Assembly: GCF_905163445.1 (NCBI RefSeq)
Contig: NC_053202.1
Location: forward strand, 11,222,001 to 11,286,000
Reading direction: 5' to 3'
From: Pararge aegeria
Lineage: Eukaryota; Arthropoda; Insecta; Lepidoptera; Nymphalidae
DNA: 64,000 nucleotides
The notes below the pieces were generated by a model that saw only the letters and a program-made list of their open reading frames with translations, had not been told where the DNA came from and searched no databases. A program made the position numbers and the translations under genes. Of the stretch, positions 40,431 to 51,689 are shown one piece after another (positions within the stretch are counted from its first letter, which is position 1; the number at the start of each line of letters is the position of its first letter).

Positions 40431-40800
40431 ATATGCTTTTACAACATGATTCCTAAGGTAATTTTGGACCTACCAATGCATTAATTTAAAAAATGTGTAA
40501 TTAACATTTATCACAGCGATTTACAATTAATGAATTTCATAATAAAAAGGTTGCTTTGAAGCATCTGGATCCGCTTTCATCTTTCACAAGATGGAAAAAT
40601 CAAAGTCGAATTGCAAACTGTTAATGTTGGTACAGAGGTACTGCTGAATTACTGGCTGGCTTAATCTTGGAAGAGTCGTCCAATCCGGTGGTAGAGTCAC
40701 AAAATAACCTTTCGTAATAAGTCACCTTAACGATTCGAAAGTGAGTAGAGTACAAATAAAGACTTGTAGAGTAAGGCGACTTGAAATAAATTAATTCTGA
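40431..40800 (+). pseudogene. LINE-A ORF2 C-terminus and tail, plus strand
   Basis: Runs ACATGATTCCTAAGGTAATT, CACAGCGATTTACAATTAAT, AAAAAGGTTGCTTTGAAGCA, CGCTTTCATCTTTCACAAGA, GGTGGTAGAGTCAC to GACTTGAAATAAATTAATTC. It begins where the minus copy stops, giving an inverted arrangement. Confidence 0.7.
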
Positions 40801-41407
40801 TTTTATTTCATGAAGCCATTTGATAATTTAAACACGTTAAATTCGGTAGGGACAGAACAAACACTACTATCACTTCACACTCGGTTTGCCTTCCAAACAT
40901 ACCATTGCGAGGGGCCCATCATAACATTGCTCATCTATAACCGCCCTTATACAGACCCGTGAAAACTTAGGGTGACTTCTCTTACCCTACAGTAACCGCG
41001 TCTCCTTCACACGTATGCAAAAACATATATCCGTCCCTATCTATCAGTTATAGTTGCTACTAAATAGGTATTTAGTATTCGGAAGGGAAGAGAGTTAATT
41101 ATTTTGGGGTGCAAAGAATAATAGCGCGAGAGTGCAATTGCTTTGCTATTGCTTCCAACTCTATTTTTGAGGTGGTAGAGTTAGAAATCGATTGTTTTAT
41201 GGTAAGATGAGTTTGTTAAGGGATATAAAGATTTGGTTTATTGGATAAACGACGTGATCTGGGATGTTAATACAATATTGTTCTTGACGGATGCTGGTTT
41301 ATCATTTAAGGTTCTCGGATTTGAGGGGAATTAATGCTGTTATGATTATTGTTAAATAGGCATCAATACCTTCTGCAGCATTTACGACCTGTTTATTCTT
41401 CTTCTTT

Positions 41408-42059
41408 GACGGCCGATTGGCGCAGTGGGAAGCGACCCTGTTTTCTGAGTCTAGGGCCGTGGTTCGATTCCCACAACTAGAAAATGTTTGCGTGATGAAC
41501 ATGAATGTTTTTCATTGTCTGGGTATTTATATGTAATTATATTTATGTATATCCCTATCCCAATCCCTATCCGTACTAATATTATAAATGTCAATGTAAG
41601 TTTGTTACGCTTTCACGCAAAAACTGCTTAACCGATCCTCATAAAACTTTGTACACATATTCTTGGAAGTGTTATAAGTAATATAGGATACTTTTTATCC
41701 CGACATTAAGCTCGGTTCCTTTGGGAGAGGGGATTAAAGGGTTTGACGATTTTACACCATAACTCCGACAAATTATTACCAATTTAAATAATTATTTTGT
41801 ACCATAGAGGTTACAATATGTATTTAATTGTACCCAAACTTTGTCTTGATCTGATGAATGTGGTTGGAGATAGAGGACAGAACTCCTCGATACTGAATAC
41901 TTTAAATTATTTTAGAACTACAACGAAATTGAATGAAGTCGGGGGCAACAGCTAGTTATTTATAAACATATTCATCAGTCATCTTAGTGTGTCACAAGCT
42001 ACGCTTACTTTGGGGGCTACATGGCGATTTGTATATTGTTGTAGTATATTTATTTATTC
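41408..42059 (+). mobile_element. SINE-1 copy split by an RTE-like element
   Basis: 41408-41549 carries the head (GACGGCCGATTGGCGCAGTG, GGTTCGATTCCCACAACTAG); 41958-42059 carries the end (ACATATTCATCAGTCATCTT, CAAGCTACGCTTACTTTGGG, GTAGTATATTTATTTATT). Confidence 0.88.
41550..41957 (-). mobile_element. RTE-like non-autonomous element nested in SINE-1
   Basis: On the plus strand it starts with (TATCCC)n and ends AGTCGGGGGCAACAGCTAGT, the reverse of 35331-35766. Blocks such as TTATCCCGACATTAAGCTCG, TTTGACGATTTTACACCATA and GATGAATGTGGTTGGAGATA are shared. Confidence 0.82.
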
Positions 42060-42194
42060 TATGGGGATTTAAGCGGAAATTAGGAGTATTTTTAAACTGA
42101 CACTCAATGGAGTAAGTTCCTAAAAAGTTCCTAAAATTGTTCCTTTTTTTTCTTCCTCTACAAGAGAACCCTTGATTTCAATCCCAACTAATTA

Positions 42195-42355
42195 CAAGCG
42201 TTATTGCAGTCTAAGAAGTTAACGGTATGGCAGTTATATTAAACCCGCACTAGAAAACGATAGTTCTACGCGACAACGTGCCGGAACGCTAAATCGCTTG
42301 GCAGCACGTCTTGGCCGGTAGGCTAGTAAGTAGCCACAGTTGTAACCTGCCACTA
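42195..42355 (-). mobile_element. SINE-3 fragment, minus strand
   Basis: ATTGCAGTCTAAGAAGTTAA, GTGCCGGAACGCTAAATCGC, CAGCACGTCTTGGCCGGTAG, AAGTAGCCACAG. Confidence 0.7.
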
Positions 42356-42915
42356 GATAAAATAAAACTCCAAAAAGGTCGACAAAATTTAATAAATAAA
42401 AAGGTAAATGAATCTAAATGTACGTTTTTAGAAAGATTATTACAATACAAGCAAATAAAGATACCATACGTTTAGGTATCGTATACCTATGTGAAATATT
42501 GAACTGATAGGTAAACTGTCTACCTACTAAATATGTTTGTATCAAAATACTTTATTGTACCTACACTTGAAACTTATAATTATTAGAATAGAAAAAAAAA
42601 AAGTTAACGTATTTAATAAAATATAAAAATATGAATCTAAGGTCTTAATAGTTAAGATATTGTAGTAGGTACCCGCTTGTAGACTCTGCACAATGTAGAA
42701 GTTGCATAAAAAAAAATCAGAATGCTATCCACGTAGCATATTTGAGTCCCGACCTAGAACAGTCTTCGATCCTAATGTCGAAGGTAAAAAGGAAGGAACA
42801 CAATTAAAAAAAAAAAACTTATAATTATGATATAAAATACTAAACTTAAAACTAGGTGTACCTACAAAAGTGATCCTATCACTAAAGAGATATATATTTA
42901 TAAGATAAGATAATA
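42356..42915. other. unassigned AT-rich stretch
   Basis: No recognised repeat or coding signal. Confidence 0.35.
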
Positions 42916-42916
42916 T

Positions 42917-43245
42917 ATTCAAAATTCAAAATATCTTTATTCATGTAGGTCTATCACAGGTACTTATGAAGCGTTCATACATATATGTTTACATAATCGT
43001 AAGGGGATGGTGATAACTTCGTACGCCAACTTAAACCTAAAGCTACGCGGGTTCCAAACGCGCCCTGGTCTTAGAACAGCCCACAACAAACTTAGCCAGG
43101 TAATTTTTTTTTATGCTATCACTATCTCTCAGTAAATTAATATTAAGCTATAAAGTTAGAACAATTCATACTCAAGATTTTTTATAGCAGGATTTTTCTG
43201 TAAGCTTACGTTTCATATAAACTTGAACTTATTGAGATAGATCTA
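42917..43245 (-). mobile_element. LINE-B 3' end, minus strand
   Basis: ATCTTTATTCATGTAGGTCT, GCGTTCATACATATATGTTT, GGGGATGGTGATAACTTCGT, CGGGTTCCAAACGCGCCCTG, CCACAACAAACTTAGCCAGG, then the degenerate ORF2 end (GTAAGCTTACGTTTCATATA). Confidence 0.82.
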
Positions 43246-43392
43246 TATATATGAAATATGGACATACAGGTCGGTGGTGTATAATATAAACATAGGTTCC
43301 ACATATATAGGTATGGGAATCCACGAAAAGAAATACACTTTAGTGAGAGTATCAAATTCAAACCCCAGAGTCATTAATTATTAATTTAATTT

Positions 43393-43653
43393 CGACTGGC
43401 GCAGTGGGCAGCGACCCAGTTTTCTGAGTTCAAGGCCGTGGGTTCGATTCCACAACTGGAAAATATTTATGTGATGAACATGAATGTTTTTCAATGTCTG
43501 GGTTTATCTGTATATTATAAGTATTCGTGTATATTACTCATAAAAATATTCATCAGTCATCTTAGTACCCATAACACAAGCTACGCTTACTTTGGGGCTA
43601 GATGGCGATGTGTGTATTGTCGTAGTATATTTATTTATTTATTTATTTATTTG
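43393..43653 (+). mobile_element. SINE-1 copy
   Basis: CGACTGGCGCAGTGGGCAGC, GTGGGTTCGATTCCACAACT, ending in five TTTA repeats. Confidence 0.92.
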
Positions 43654-43723
43654 AGAGACTACAATTAAACTACGCACGGCTGTAAGTTTTTCTGTCCATT
43701 TTTTGTAGTTCGGGAATCATTAT

Positions 43724-43799
43724 AACTTACTTGGTTATTTTATTATATGTAACACTGAATTATTTCAGTGTTACATATAATAAAATAACCAAGTAAGTT
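43724..43799. repeat. perfect 36-bp hairpin
   Basis: 43724-43759 and 43764-43799 are exact reverse complements around a 4-base loop (TATT). It begins AACTTACTTGGTTATTTTAT. No surrounding repeat explains it. Confidence 0.95.
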
Positions 43800-43809
43800 T
43801 GCAAACTCG

Positions 43810-44930
43810 GTCTGAAGTTAGGAAGAATAAATCGCTCCACATAACTTACCTAAGACGGTTTGAACTTACTCAGGTAGCGTGCCGTCAGCAATCAGTGAAT
43901 CGTCGAAGAGAGCCAAGATAAATTTGTTAGTGTAAAGGTGTCCGCTATTGTTATATTATAACACTAAAGGTAACACACCACCCAAAATTAAGCAAATATC
44001 AGGCTTTCGACTTGCTGAAGATCATTTAAGAAAAGATAGCTCTATATACCTACTGAGAAACGAATTTAATATGAAAAACAGATTTATAGTTACAGCGGGC
44101 GTTGCGGTGGTTTCGAAGACGTATTATATTTTATTTACTTTTATATAGTCTTAGGTTGTATTTATAATAGTAAAGACAGGTAAAAAAATCAAATATTCTA
44201 AAGTAGATTTAAAATAAACTACCCTCTGATATAAAAGAAGCCAAATCAACGTTTAGTTTAAAGAAATTCAAATTCTACTTAATAAATAATATGTCACTAT
44301 AAGCCGTTTCCAGTTAACGATGATATTTGTTTTAGTCTTATGTTTGTGCTCGTTAATATTTGTGTAACTACCCGCTTATACGAATATTTTCGTTTTTTTT
44401 TGCTGCATTTAGTTATGCTAACAGATAATATATTTTATAGATTTATATGTACCTTCTATAATATACGTTTTAAACATGTTATAGTTGTAAGTTTAATGAG
44501 TTTTTGTAATTATTTTGAGAAATAAAGATCTCAAACCATTAAAACTTATTTGCAGAAACATTGCGATATGCTTCGATTCATAAATAAGTAGGAATAAATG
44601 CGCTAAGTTCTCAACAAATTGACGTTTCAGTGTTCTGCTATAACAAAAACGTATCATGAGTTTATCAATTAGTTGGTAGATAAACAAGTCCCCGGTCAAA
44701 ACGTCGCAACACTGGCGGTAAATCACGCGCGCTAATTTGAACGGATCCGTAACCAGGCCGAAATTCAGCTGAGCCACGCCAGCACTAATCTCATAAAGGC
44801 AACCACCGTACCAGCCGTTGGATCCCTCAAAAGGATTTAACAAGCGGCATTCACGGCTGCTCATTATATTTTTATACTTTATACCACTGGTGGCGGACAT
44901 AAAGTGCACGATCAAAACGCGCGAACCCCT
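43810..44930. other. low-repeat region upstream of the homeobox exon
   Basis: No SINE or LINE recognised for over 1 kb. 44560-44930 is moderately GC-rich. A minus-strand 140-codon frame here (44493-44915) has no recognisable motif and I take it as chance. Confidence 0.4.
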
Positions 44931-45239
44931 ACAAAAGGTAATTATGTTTTGATTCCTACAAAAAAATCGAGTATCACAAAGGAGACTAACGAGATAAGAG
45001 CGTGCTAAATCGCTCCCCCTCGGCCCCCGCTCGGATCAATTCGGCTCGGAACGGTCGATTGGCTGAGCGGGATGGCTCTATTCCTCAGGCGGAGCGCCGC
45101 CGACCACGCCCCTCTCGGCGCGAGGGTCTCCGCCGCTCCTCGCCGTCCAGTCAACCTCCGACCGCGCCCGCATGCGTACACGATCCCCCGATCGCGACTC
45201 AAGTGTCAAACTGTGCTAAATGGAACTGACCAGCGTTCA
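44931..45239 (+). promoter_or_regulatory. GC-rich 5' region / probable 5' UTR of the homeobox gene
   Basis: A sharp rise in GC (45000-45200) and an inverted CCAAT box (GATTGGCTGAG near 45057). Frames are open throughout, as expected for GC-rich leader sequence. The transcription start cannot be placed; no clear TATA box. Confidence 0.4.
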
Positions 45240-45834
45240 ATGTTAAAGAAACAAAGATACGAGGACAAGGAAGTGAACATGGCGATACAGAGTGTTTCGA
45301 GGTACCCGAGTAGCCCTGCCGAGGCCACCGAACCGCCTAAAGCACCAAGGATAAGCTTCAGCGTCGCATCTATACTCGCAGATACCAAGGCGAGCCGAGT
45401 GGATGAGACGGCTGATATGATCCGACACCATCTCAGTATACCAGAATCTCCATTGAGGCAATCCCCGGCAGCGCAGCCGGAGTTGCCCGGTGGAAAGGCG
45501 CATTCACCGAGGCCGTCGTCGCAAACACCTCCATTGAATCTAAATGCTTCTGCGACGGTTACCTCTTCGGAAGACGAATACGAAGATTCCGTTAACCAAG
45601 AAGATTCTATAGTCGATGTGGAAGATTTACAGAATGGAGTACAGAGTGATGAGGACGACAGAATGTCGACGCCCAATGATAAGGAGAGATTGGGGCCGAT
45701 AAGGCCGACACCGTTCAGCGCTTTGGCGGCAGCGGCGGCGGCTTACCACGGTCTGAGCTGGCCTGGTGCTCCATCAGTCGTTCCTTCATTTGGACCCCTT
45801 TTCCAGGCACATTTTCCCGTTGGACACATTACAG
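45240..45834 (+). CDS. first coding exon of a homeobox-type transcription factor (Msx/NK-like)
   Basis: The frame is open from 45072, but two later ATGs are better: 45240 (MLKKQRYEDKEVN) and 45279 (MAIQSVSRY), the latter with A at -3 and G at +4. Reading from 45240, a region rich in P precedes RISFSVASILADTK, an eh1-like Groucho-binding motif of the FSV..ILAD type seen in Msx and other NK-class homeodomain repressors. Then come a serine/proline linker, an acidic stretch (SSEDEYEDSVNQEDSIVDVE) and RPTPFSALAAAAAAYHGL, a short poly-alanine. The exon ends at a donor, ACAG|GTTAGT (45834/45835), phase 1. The DNA-binding homeodomain is not in this exon and I cannot find it in the window. Best guess is the Msx (muscle segment homeobox) family; other eh1-bearing NK-class genes remain possible. 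Product: a nuclear repressor. Confidence 0.6.
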
Positions 45835-47950
45835 GTTAGTCTTGTTTAATAATAATCATTTATATCTACGATATAATGCCGATCTTTATTTTGCTCTACA
45901 TTTCTACATATCTAGATTTTAATTTAATATTTTTACCTCATAATTATTATTAGCTTCTGTGTCTGTAGGTAGATAGGTTACGAACCTATTAGTTTAATAT
46001 TTCTTTATATTTCATATACGATACCCACCACCGATACGATATCTTTGCTGTACTGTCATCCTGTTATGTCTGAATTTCGTTAAGTTTTCGTTTCATGATA
46101 TTGAGTTATCGAAAGCCAATATTTTTTTCTTCTAAATGCAACATGCATCACTTTTTGCATTAGACAACAACGAATCTGGAGTTTAAAACATTGTGACTTC
46201 ATAATTTTTGTAAAAAAAACAACTAAAATTGGTCTCGGTTCAAAGTTTTATTAAAGCTTGTTTGTATATCAAATTGTTATGCTGTTATGTTATGAATTTA
46301 GTTTAGTGTGAATTTCTAAGATGAGATTAAGACGGATAATTATTTTTTTTAAACGGAATAAACATTACATTTTTGCATAGACAGCAAAGAATCTAGAGTA
46401 AAAAATTTTGCAGAATTGTCATTTAAGCTTTTGTGTAAACAAAAAATAACAAAAACTGTCACGGTTTTCAATTTTAATTAAACAGCTCGATATACTTACG
46501 TTGGATATTAATGAATTGTCATAGGGTTGTGCAAACACATGTCGCTGTATCACCATCATGTCACCAGGAGATTGTCTCCTGATAATTATCTGTTTTGAAC
46601 ACGGTGTCATATTTTACATTTCAATCGTCGGTCGTGTAGTTCCAGTTTTTGTTCGGAGTAACTATAATTTACTCTATGGGGCTCTAAACGATGATCAATC
46701 ACTTTTTTTGTTGCCTCAAATTTTTTGCGTCTTCGTGTTTATCGACTTTTATTTAACTCTTAGCTACTTTCTCTTGGGAAAGTTTAACGTTATTTTGGTG
46801 AACTGCGACATAGAAAATCGGAAAATATCTTTTGTTATCGTTTATTTTTTTACAATTTTTTACTCGTTGCGTAGGTTTATTAGTTTTTAACAAATTGGAA
46901 ATCCATCGTCAAATGCACAGCTTTTTTTTAGATTCAAGTGTTAACAATTATTAATTAATATTTTATTGTTTATTAATTACACTCAATATTATTGCGAAAT
47001 TAAATAATTTAAATGCCAATCATAATTAACTAGAAACAAACCGGTACTCTTAGGTCATAATTAATGCAATTATTATGTCTTTTTAATTATTCTAATTGGC
47101 TACCAATTAATTGGTAAATAATTGTTAGGTTCTTAGGTTCAAGAAACTGATAAAATATAAAATTGTATGTTTTCTTCATCATTGGTAAGTATGTTATATA
47201 ATTCCCAATAAAGTTAATTATATATAATAAAGTTTGAGTCACAAGAATGATTTTATCATAATCTTGTTAGGAATCCTTCGAAGGAGATTTTCTAATAAGA
47301 GCAGTGTATCTACTATTTAAGTTGATTAATGAAGCTAGTTTTACACTTGTTGTTATTGGTATAACAGTTTACGCTGGTCTTAATAACGTTGTTGCTTTAA
47401 TACACTAATTAAGTATTTAGTTATTTTACCGCAAAGTTATGTTAATTAATTAAATTTACCGAAAATGTTACAACATGAAAAACATGTGAGTTACTTAAAT
47501 AAATAAATAATTAGGTAATTACCATACAAGTAATGCCCAAGCCGAAAGATGCCAAGAATGTTGGCACCAAGCTTTATAACCCAAGAATTACAACAGTGTT
47601 TTTTTTGGTTCAATACGATTTTTCTTCAACAATATTTCAGACTTTCTACAGCAGACGAGGCTAAGATAAGGTGTAACGTAACGCATTACTACCCAATTAT
47701 TTTTAGAATACTTGACTTAAGTTTTTTCAACACCCATATTAGCGACTTATGTGCGATTGAATTTTCATTGTTGATGATCACAAATTAAAAAAAGTTCCGA
47801 TAAAGAAATGAAAATAAAGGCGTTTACTAACCAAGATTATTTTCATGAATTGAATTATCATAAAAAAAGTTATGCATAATGGTTTGAGGAAGTTAAATCG
47901 AATCGGTTGCCTACACGTTAAACAGAGTTAAAATAAAATTAGCTAGTAAA
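45835..47950 (+). other. intron following the homeobox exon (proximal part)
   Basis: Starts at the GT donor. Very AT-rich and free of the SINE and LINE families that crowd the rest of the window, consistent with regulatory constraint near a developmental gene. An old tandem duplication lies at 46135-46482. The acceptor was not found. Confidence 0.5.
46135..46482. repeat. diverged tandem duplication in the intron
   Basis: 46135-46258 and 46360-46482 share TTTTTGCAT(T)AGACA.CAA, GAATCT.GAGT, TTTTGT.TAAA and TT.AATTTTA.TTAAA in the same order at about 225-bp spacing. Confidence 0.5.
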
Positions 47951-47959
47951 AATTGACGG

Positions 47960-48215
47960 ACCAAGCAAATTTACCAGTGCGGGGCTGCCATTCCAGCACC
48001 TTGGGACCCCAACGACCCTCCTTTCTCTGAACTATGTGCCCCGCCCATTGCTACTTCAGCTTCGCGACTCGTTGCGCTATGTCTGTAACTCTGGTTCTTC
48101 TACGAATCTCCACATTTCTGATTTGATCACGGTGAGACACTCAGAGCATAGCTCTCTCCATCGCCCGCTGAGTGACTCTGAACCTTCTAATGATGCCCAA
48201 TGTCATTGCACGCAA
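47960..48215 (-). pseudogene. RTE-clade ORF2 C-terminal relic, minus strand
   Basis: Plus strand holds the reverse complement of the 52690-53065 region: CTGCCATTCCAGCACCTTGG, GGGCACATAGTTC (in complement), TCAGCTTCGCGACTCGTTGC, CTACGAATCTCCACATTTCT. The frame is broken. Confidence 0.75.
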
Positions 48216-48299
48216 CACGCACTGTTCTAAGACTTTGGTCTTCAGGCACTAAGGGATTTTTAACGAAAATATTTTCATCGAGAGGTTCGTATACCAGAA

Positions 48300-48720
48300 G
48301 CATTTTTCAAAAACCTTGTTAATGTACGTCGCATAACAAAAACAAATCCACGGAAGCTCGATCCGTATCAACGTCTGCGGATATCACTCCGCATTGAATA
48401 AATCTCGAACAAAGTACAAAACAATAAGCGAACACGACCCACAAATCCACGGTAACCCTTCCAGAACCGGTCGAGACTAACCGGCGAATAAAGGGCCAAA
48501 TAAGCCTTACATAAATAACGGATCTGTCGAAACTCGAAAACAATATCCTCGAAAGATGGCGGCTCTGGAAACATGGCCGACGATTTTGCATATTACGCCC
48601 GAAATGATCGGAGATCTTCGACTTTGATAAAGCATTTGTGGATCTGCAGACATGCAAACTTCCACCTACAACTTCGTCGCTCATTCATCAGCATCTTTGG
48701 GCATAAGTTGTCCGTTGATT
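48300..48720. other. unassigned low-repeat block with YY1-like core
   Basis: AAGATGGCGGCTCTGG near 48553 followed by ACATGGCC near 48571; otherwise no known repeat. A short minus-strand frame (121 codons) has no recognisable motif. Confidence 0.25.
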
Positions 48721-48784
48721 TCAGAAATAATACTCATAGTTAACATAAGTATTCTGATATGAAAAGAGATTATTACTTAACCTT

Positions 48785-48935
48785 CTTTAACCTCGCACTG
48801 GTAAACGCAGCGTTAATAAACCCCGACGAGGAAGACAGATGAAATCAAAGGATTCGCAAGGCATCGTTGGACCCATGAGACCATGGCGTTTGAAGCTCGC
48901 TACAAAAGACCTTTGTCCAAGCTGTGGACGTTGAT
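48785..48935 (+). pseudogene. RTE-clade ORF2 end fragment
   Basis: CGCACTGGTAAACGCAGCGT, GATTCGCAAGGCATCGTTGG, CTACAAAAGACCTTTGTCCA, GCTGTGGACGTTGATATGA. Confidence 0.6.
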
Positions 48936-49263
48936 ATGACACACATTCAAATATCCGTACCAATCTAACTTACATTATCTATAAAGTAAATAAATTATTT
49001 ATTGTTGATTGGTTACCTTAAGTTATTTAAATGAGGGAAAATACACTGAACATAATATTATGACGATACTAACAACGAACTTGAAATAATTAAAACTAAC
49101 CGATTAATATCGGATCAGCCATAAAAGCTGCCGATTTAAGATACATAGCCTACGATATTGCATTTCACGAAATAAATTATCGGATAGTCTCCAATAAACC
49201 TTTTGCAGATCTACAGAAACCCAAACTTCCATCTCCAACTAGTTACCAGAATTATTTAAAGTT

Positions 49264-49473
49264 ATACCAGCTATTGCCCGCGGCTTCGTACGCGTTTGTT
49301 GTTGTTTTTCATAAATCCTGCGGGAACCGTAATTTTTCCCGGCATAGAAAGCAGCCTATGCGTTATCCATGGTATAAAATTCAGTCAAATAGTTCAGTAC
49401 TTTTTGCTTGAAAGAGTAACAAACATCCATCCATTCATACTTAACTTCGCATTTATTATATTAGTAGGATCGT
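49264..49473 (+). mobile_element. RTE-like non-autonomous copy
   Basis: CCAGCTATTGCCCGCGGCTT, AATCCTGCGGGAACCG, CAGCCTATGCGTTATCCATG, GAAAGAGTAACAAACATCCA, TTCGCATTTATTATATTAGT; best-preserved short member. Confidence 0.72.
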
Positions 49474-49559
49474 CTGACTTCAGTCGGACTGTCTAGGATT
49501 TGAGAAGATTTTTTTTGGCAGTTTCTATTGCACTAATTAATTTACATTAGTATGTGTGT

Positions 49560-49606
49560 GTCAAAGTGACAGTTTATAACATATTGTTGTAAACTGTCAC
49601 TTTGAC
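49560..49606. repeat. perfect 17-bp inverted repeat, MITE core
   Basis: GTCAAAGTGACAGTTTA (49560-49576) and its exact reverse complement (49590-49606). TGGCAG at 49516 and CTGCCA at 49616 extend the symmetry outward, so the whole 49516-49621 may be one small element. Confidence 0.75.
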
Positions 49607-49609
49607 GAT

Positions 49610-50645
49610 TTGCTACTGCCATGAAAATTTATTTCAGTTCTTGAGTACATTTGAGTTGATTTTAGCGCTAGCAAAAGTTGAGATCCTAAAAGTGTTGCAT
49701 AAAACTTGTTGCAAAAACATACAAAAAGAAAACAAATATTGGCAAGTAAAAAGACGTTAATTAATCTATTTATTCTTGTCACTCTTGCGCAGTTATTCAA
49801 ACGGTTACATGAAAGTAATTGCGCATGTTTAGGGTTCCGCAACTAAATGCCAAATAAAGTAGGATGAGCTTAGATTCCAAAGCTGCAAGCTGGTAAAAAG
49901 AATAATAAATAACTCGAAAAAGTTGCTTTGAATAACGTTTGTGATGCAAATAATTAATAGTATTCAGAAACCGTGAAAACGACTTATATTAAAGCATTAA
50001 AAACCACTCTATTTGAGTAGTCTTTCTCGAACTTAGTTACTCCACTCAATTTAGCAGTTGACAGGAATTATTTTACTTCTAATGTTTCAAAAATTTACCA
50101 AAAAATGGAGAAAATGGGAAAAGTTGGTGAGCTAGCAACATTACGCGGGTGTGAAGGGAGACGTGCGTGGGGCGTTATCTCTGTTTTTGGACACTGAATG
50201 AGGGTTCTGTATGTTCTCTATTCTGTGTTGTCACGTAATTTTTGACACTATTCTTCCCAGGAACCCTTCAAAATGCGTTCGAAACTCACTTTCTCGGTAT
50301 TTGCTGTGAAGTTTGTAAGTTTTTTGCAATTTCACCGAAACGTTTTGCATTCCGATTGCGGAGGGCATTGTTTGGTTATAACTTAGCAGCTTTTTAAGGT
50401 GTTTATTTACTAAAAAGGTTAAACGACCTACTTTTGTTTGCGACCTGGCACAATTCACGTGTCTTATCTGAGTAACACGCGACTTTGGCTGCATAAAATC
50501 TTTCCTAATAAAGTAGGTAAGTACATAAGTGTTTTGAAAAGGTTTGTTTGTTACTTTAAATGCGCTTAGCACCACTCTGGAAGTACTAATCGGGTTATAA
50601 AATTACTTATTGCAATTAATAGTCGAAAGATTATAGGCTATTAAA
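49610..50645. other. unassigned stretch
   Basis: No recognised repeat or gene; several frames up to about 110 codons without motifs. Confidence 0.3.
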
Positions 50646-50649
50646 AAAG

Positions 50650-50800
50650 AATTGAACACCCGGGTAAGTTTGTTGTGGACTTCTTCTTAGCGTCTGCACC
50701 CCTAGTAGCTTTTGGTATAAGTTTACATATAGGTATACTTATCGCCATACTCTCACTGCTATGTACACATTCTTTACGTAATGCACGCAAAAAATTATAA
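50650..50800 (+). mobile_element. LINE-B tail, degraded
   Basis: GTAAGTTTGTTGTGGACTTC, TTGGTATAAGTTTACATAT, TATCGCCATACTCTCACTGC. Confidence 0.5.
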
Positions 50801-50929
50801 TATTGACTTAGTATTTTAAGATTATGCTACGACCACCTTCGCCTTTTCAGTTTCTCTTTCTCCTATCCATGTGTTTTTCTTTTTGCGGTGTAAGAATAAA
50901 GTACTGTATATATTAACAAAGTTTTTGAC

Positions 50930-51250
50930 GACCTCCCTGGCGTAACGGTGAGCGCTGTAAACTTCAGTAGGAGGTCCTGGTTTCGATTCCCAGCAGGGGA
51001 AATTTGGGAATTTATAATTTCTGAATTTCTTCTGGTAAGGTGCTAGGCTTTGGCCGTGGCTAGTTATCACCGGCCGACAAAGACGTGCCGCTAAGCAATT
51101 TAGTGTTCCGGTGCGATGTCTCATGGAAACCGATAAGGGGTGTGATTGCCATACTCAATAAAAGGTTAGCCCGCTACCATCTTAGACTGCATCATCACTT
51201 ACCATCAAGTCAGATTGCAGTCAAGGGCTAGCTTGTACTAAAATAAAAAA
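50930..51250 (+). mobile_element. SINE-3 copy, full length (reference)
   Basis: tRNA-like head GACCTCCCTGGCGTAACGGT and GTTTCGATTCCCAGCAGG. Body: AATTTGGGAATTTATAATTT, TGGCCGTGGCTAGTTATCAC, GACGTGCCGCTAAGCAATTT, GGTGCGATGTC, AGGTTAGCCCGCTACCATCT, TTGCAGTCAAGGGCTAGCTT and an A-rich end. About 320 bp. Confidence 0.9.
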
Positions 51251-51689
51251 GAAACAAAAATTCTGCTCCTATCCAACATTTAATAGCGTTTGTTATTTGG
51301 TTTTAGGACTACCCATCGAAATGCCCCCCAAATTAAGCCCAACGCCATGTTAAGGCGATCATAATTCGCGTAGTTTATATCGCGAGCGAAAATATTTTTA
51401 TAAAACATGTAAAAACTGCACTCGCATGCATTCACGTTAGGGTTGCCAATCTCTGTCTTCTATAGTGTATTTTGGCGCTTTCTCAGGAACTTAACGTATA
51501 GTTTTGGAATACACACAATGTATGCACAAATGATAATGTACTTAGTATGAAGCGTTTTTTTTCTTTTTCTTACAGTTTTTAAACACCTCGTATAAATAAG
51601 TACACTTCTGAAATTAGTGAATTTTAAAATGAAAAGTTACAACTATTTTCACATTCATTTAGGCAACACCTGTGCGGAATGCTAGACTT

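Noticed and set aside
44493..44915. 140-codon minus-strand frame upstream of the homeobox exon
   Set aside because: No recognisable motif, no repeat of a family pattern, and located in likely regulatory DNA; treated as a chance frame.
45206..45676. 156-codon minus-strand frame over the homeobox exon
   Set aside because: It is the antisense shadow of the GC-rich coding exon; the plus strand carries the eh1-like motif and splice donor.
48590..49250. apparent repeat of CTTTTG.GATCT.CAGA..C.AAACTTCCA at 48625 and 49200
   Set aside because: Similarity is limited to about 45 bp and decays on both sides; too weak to report as a duplication.
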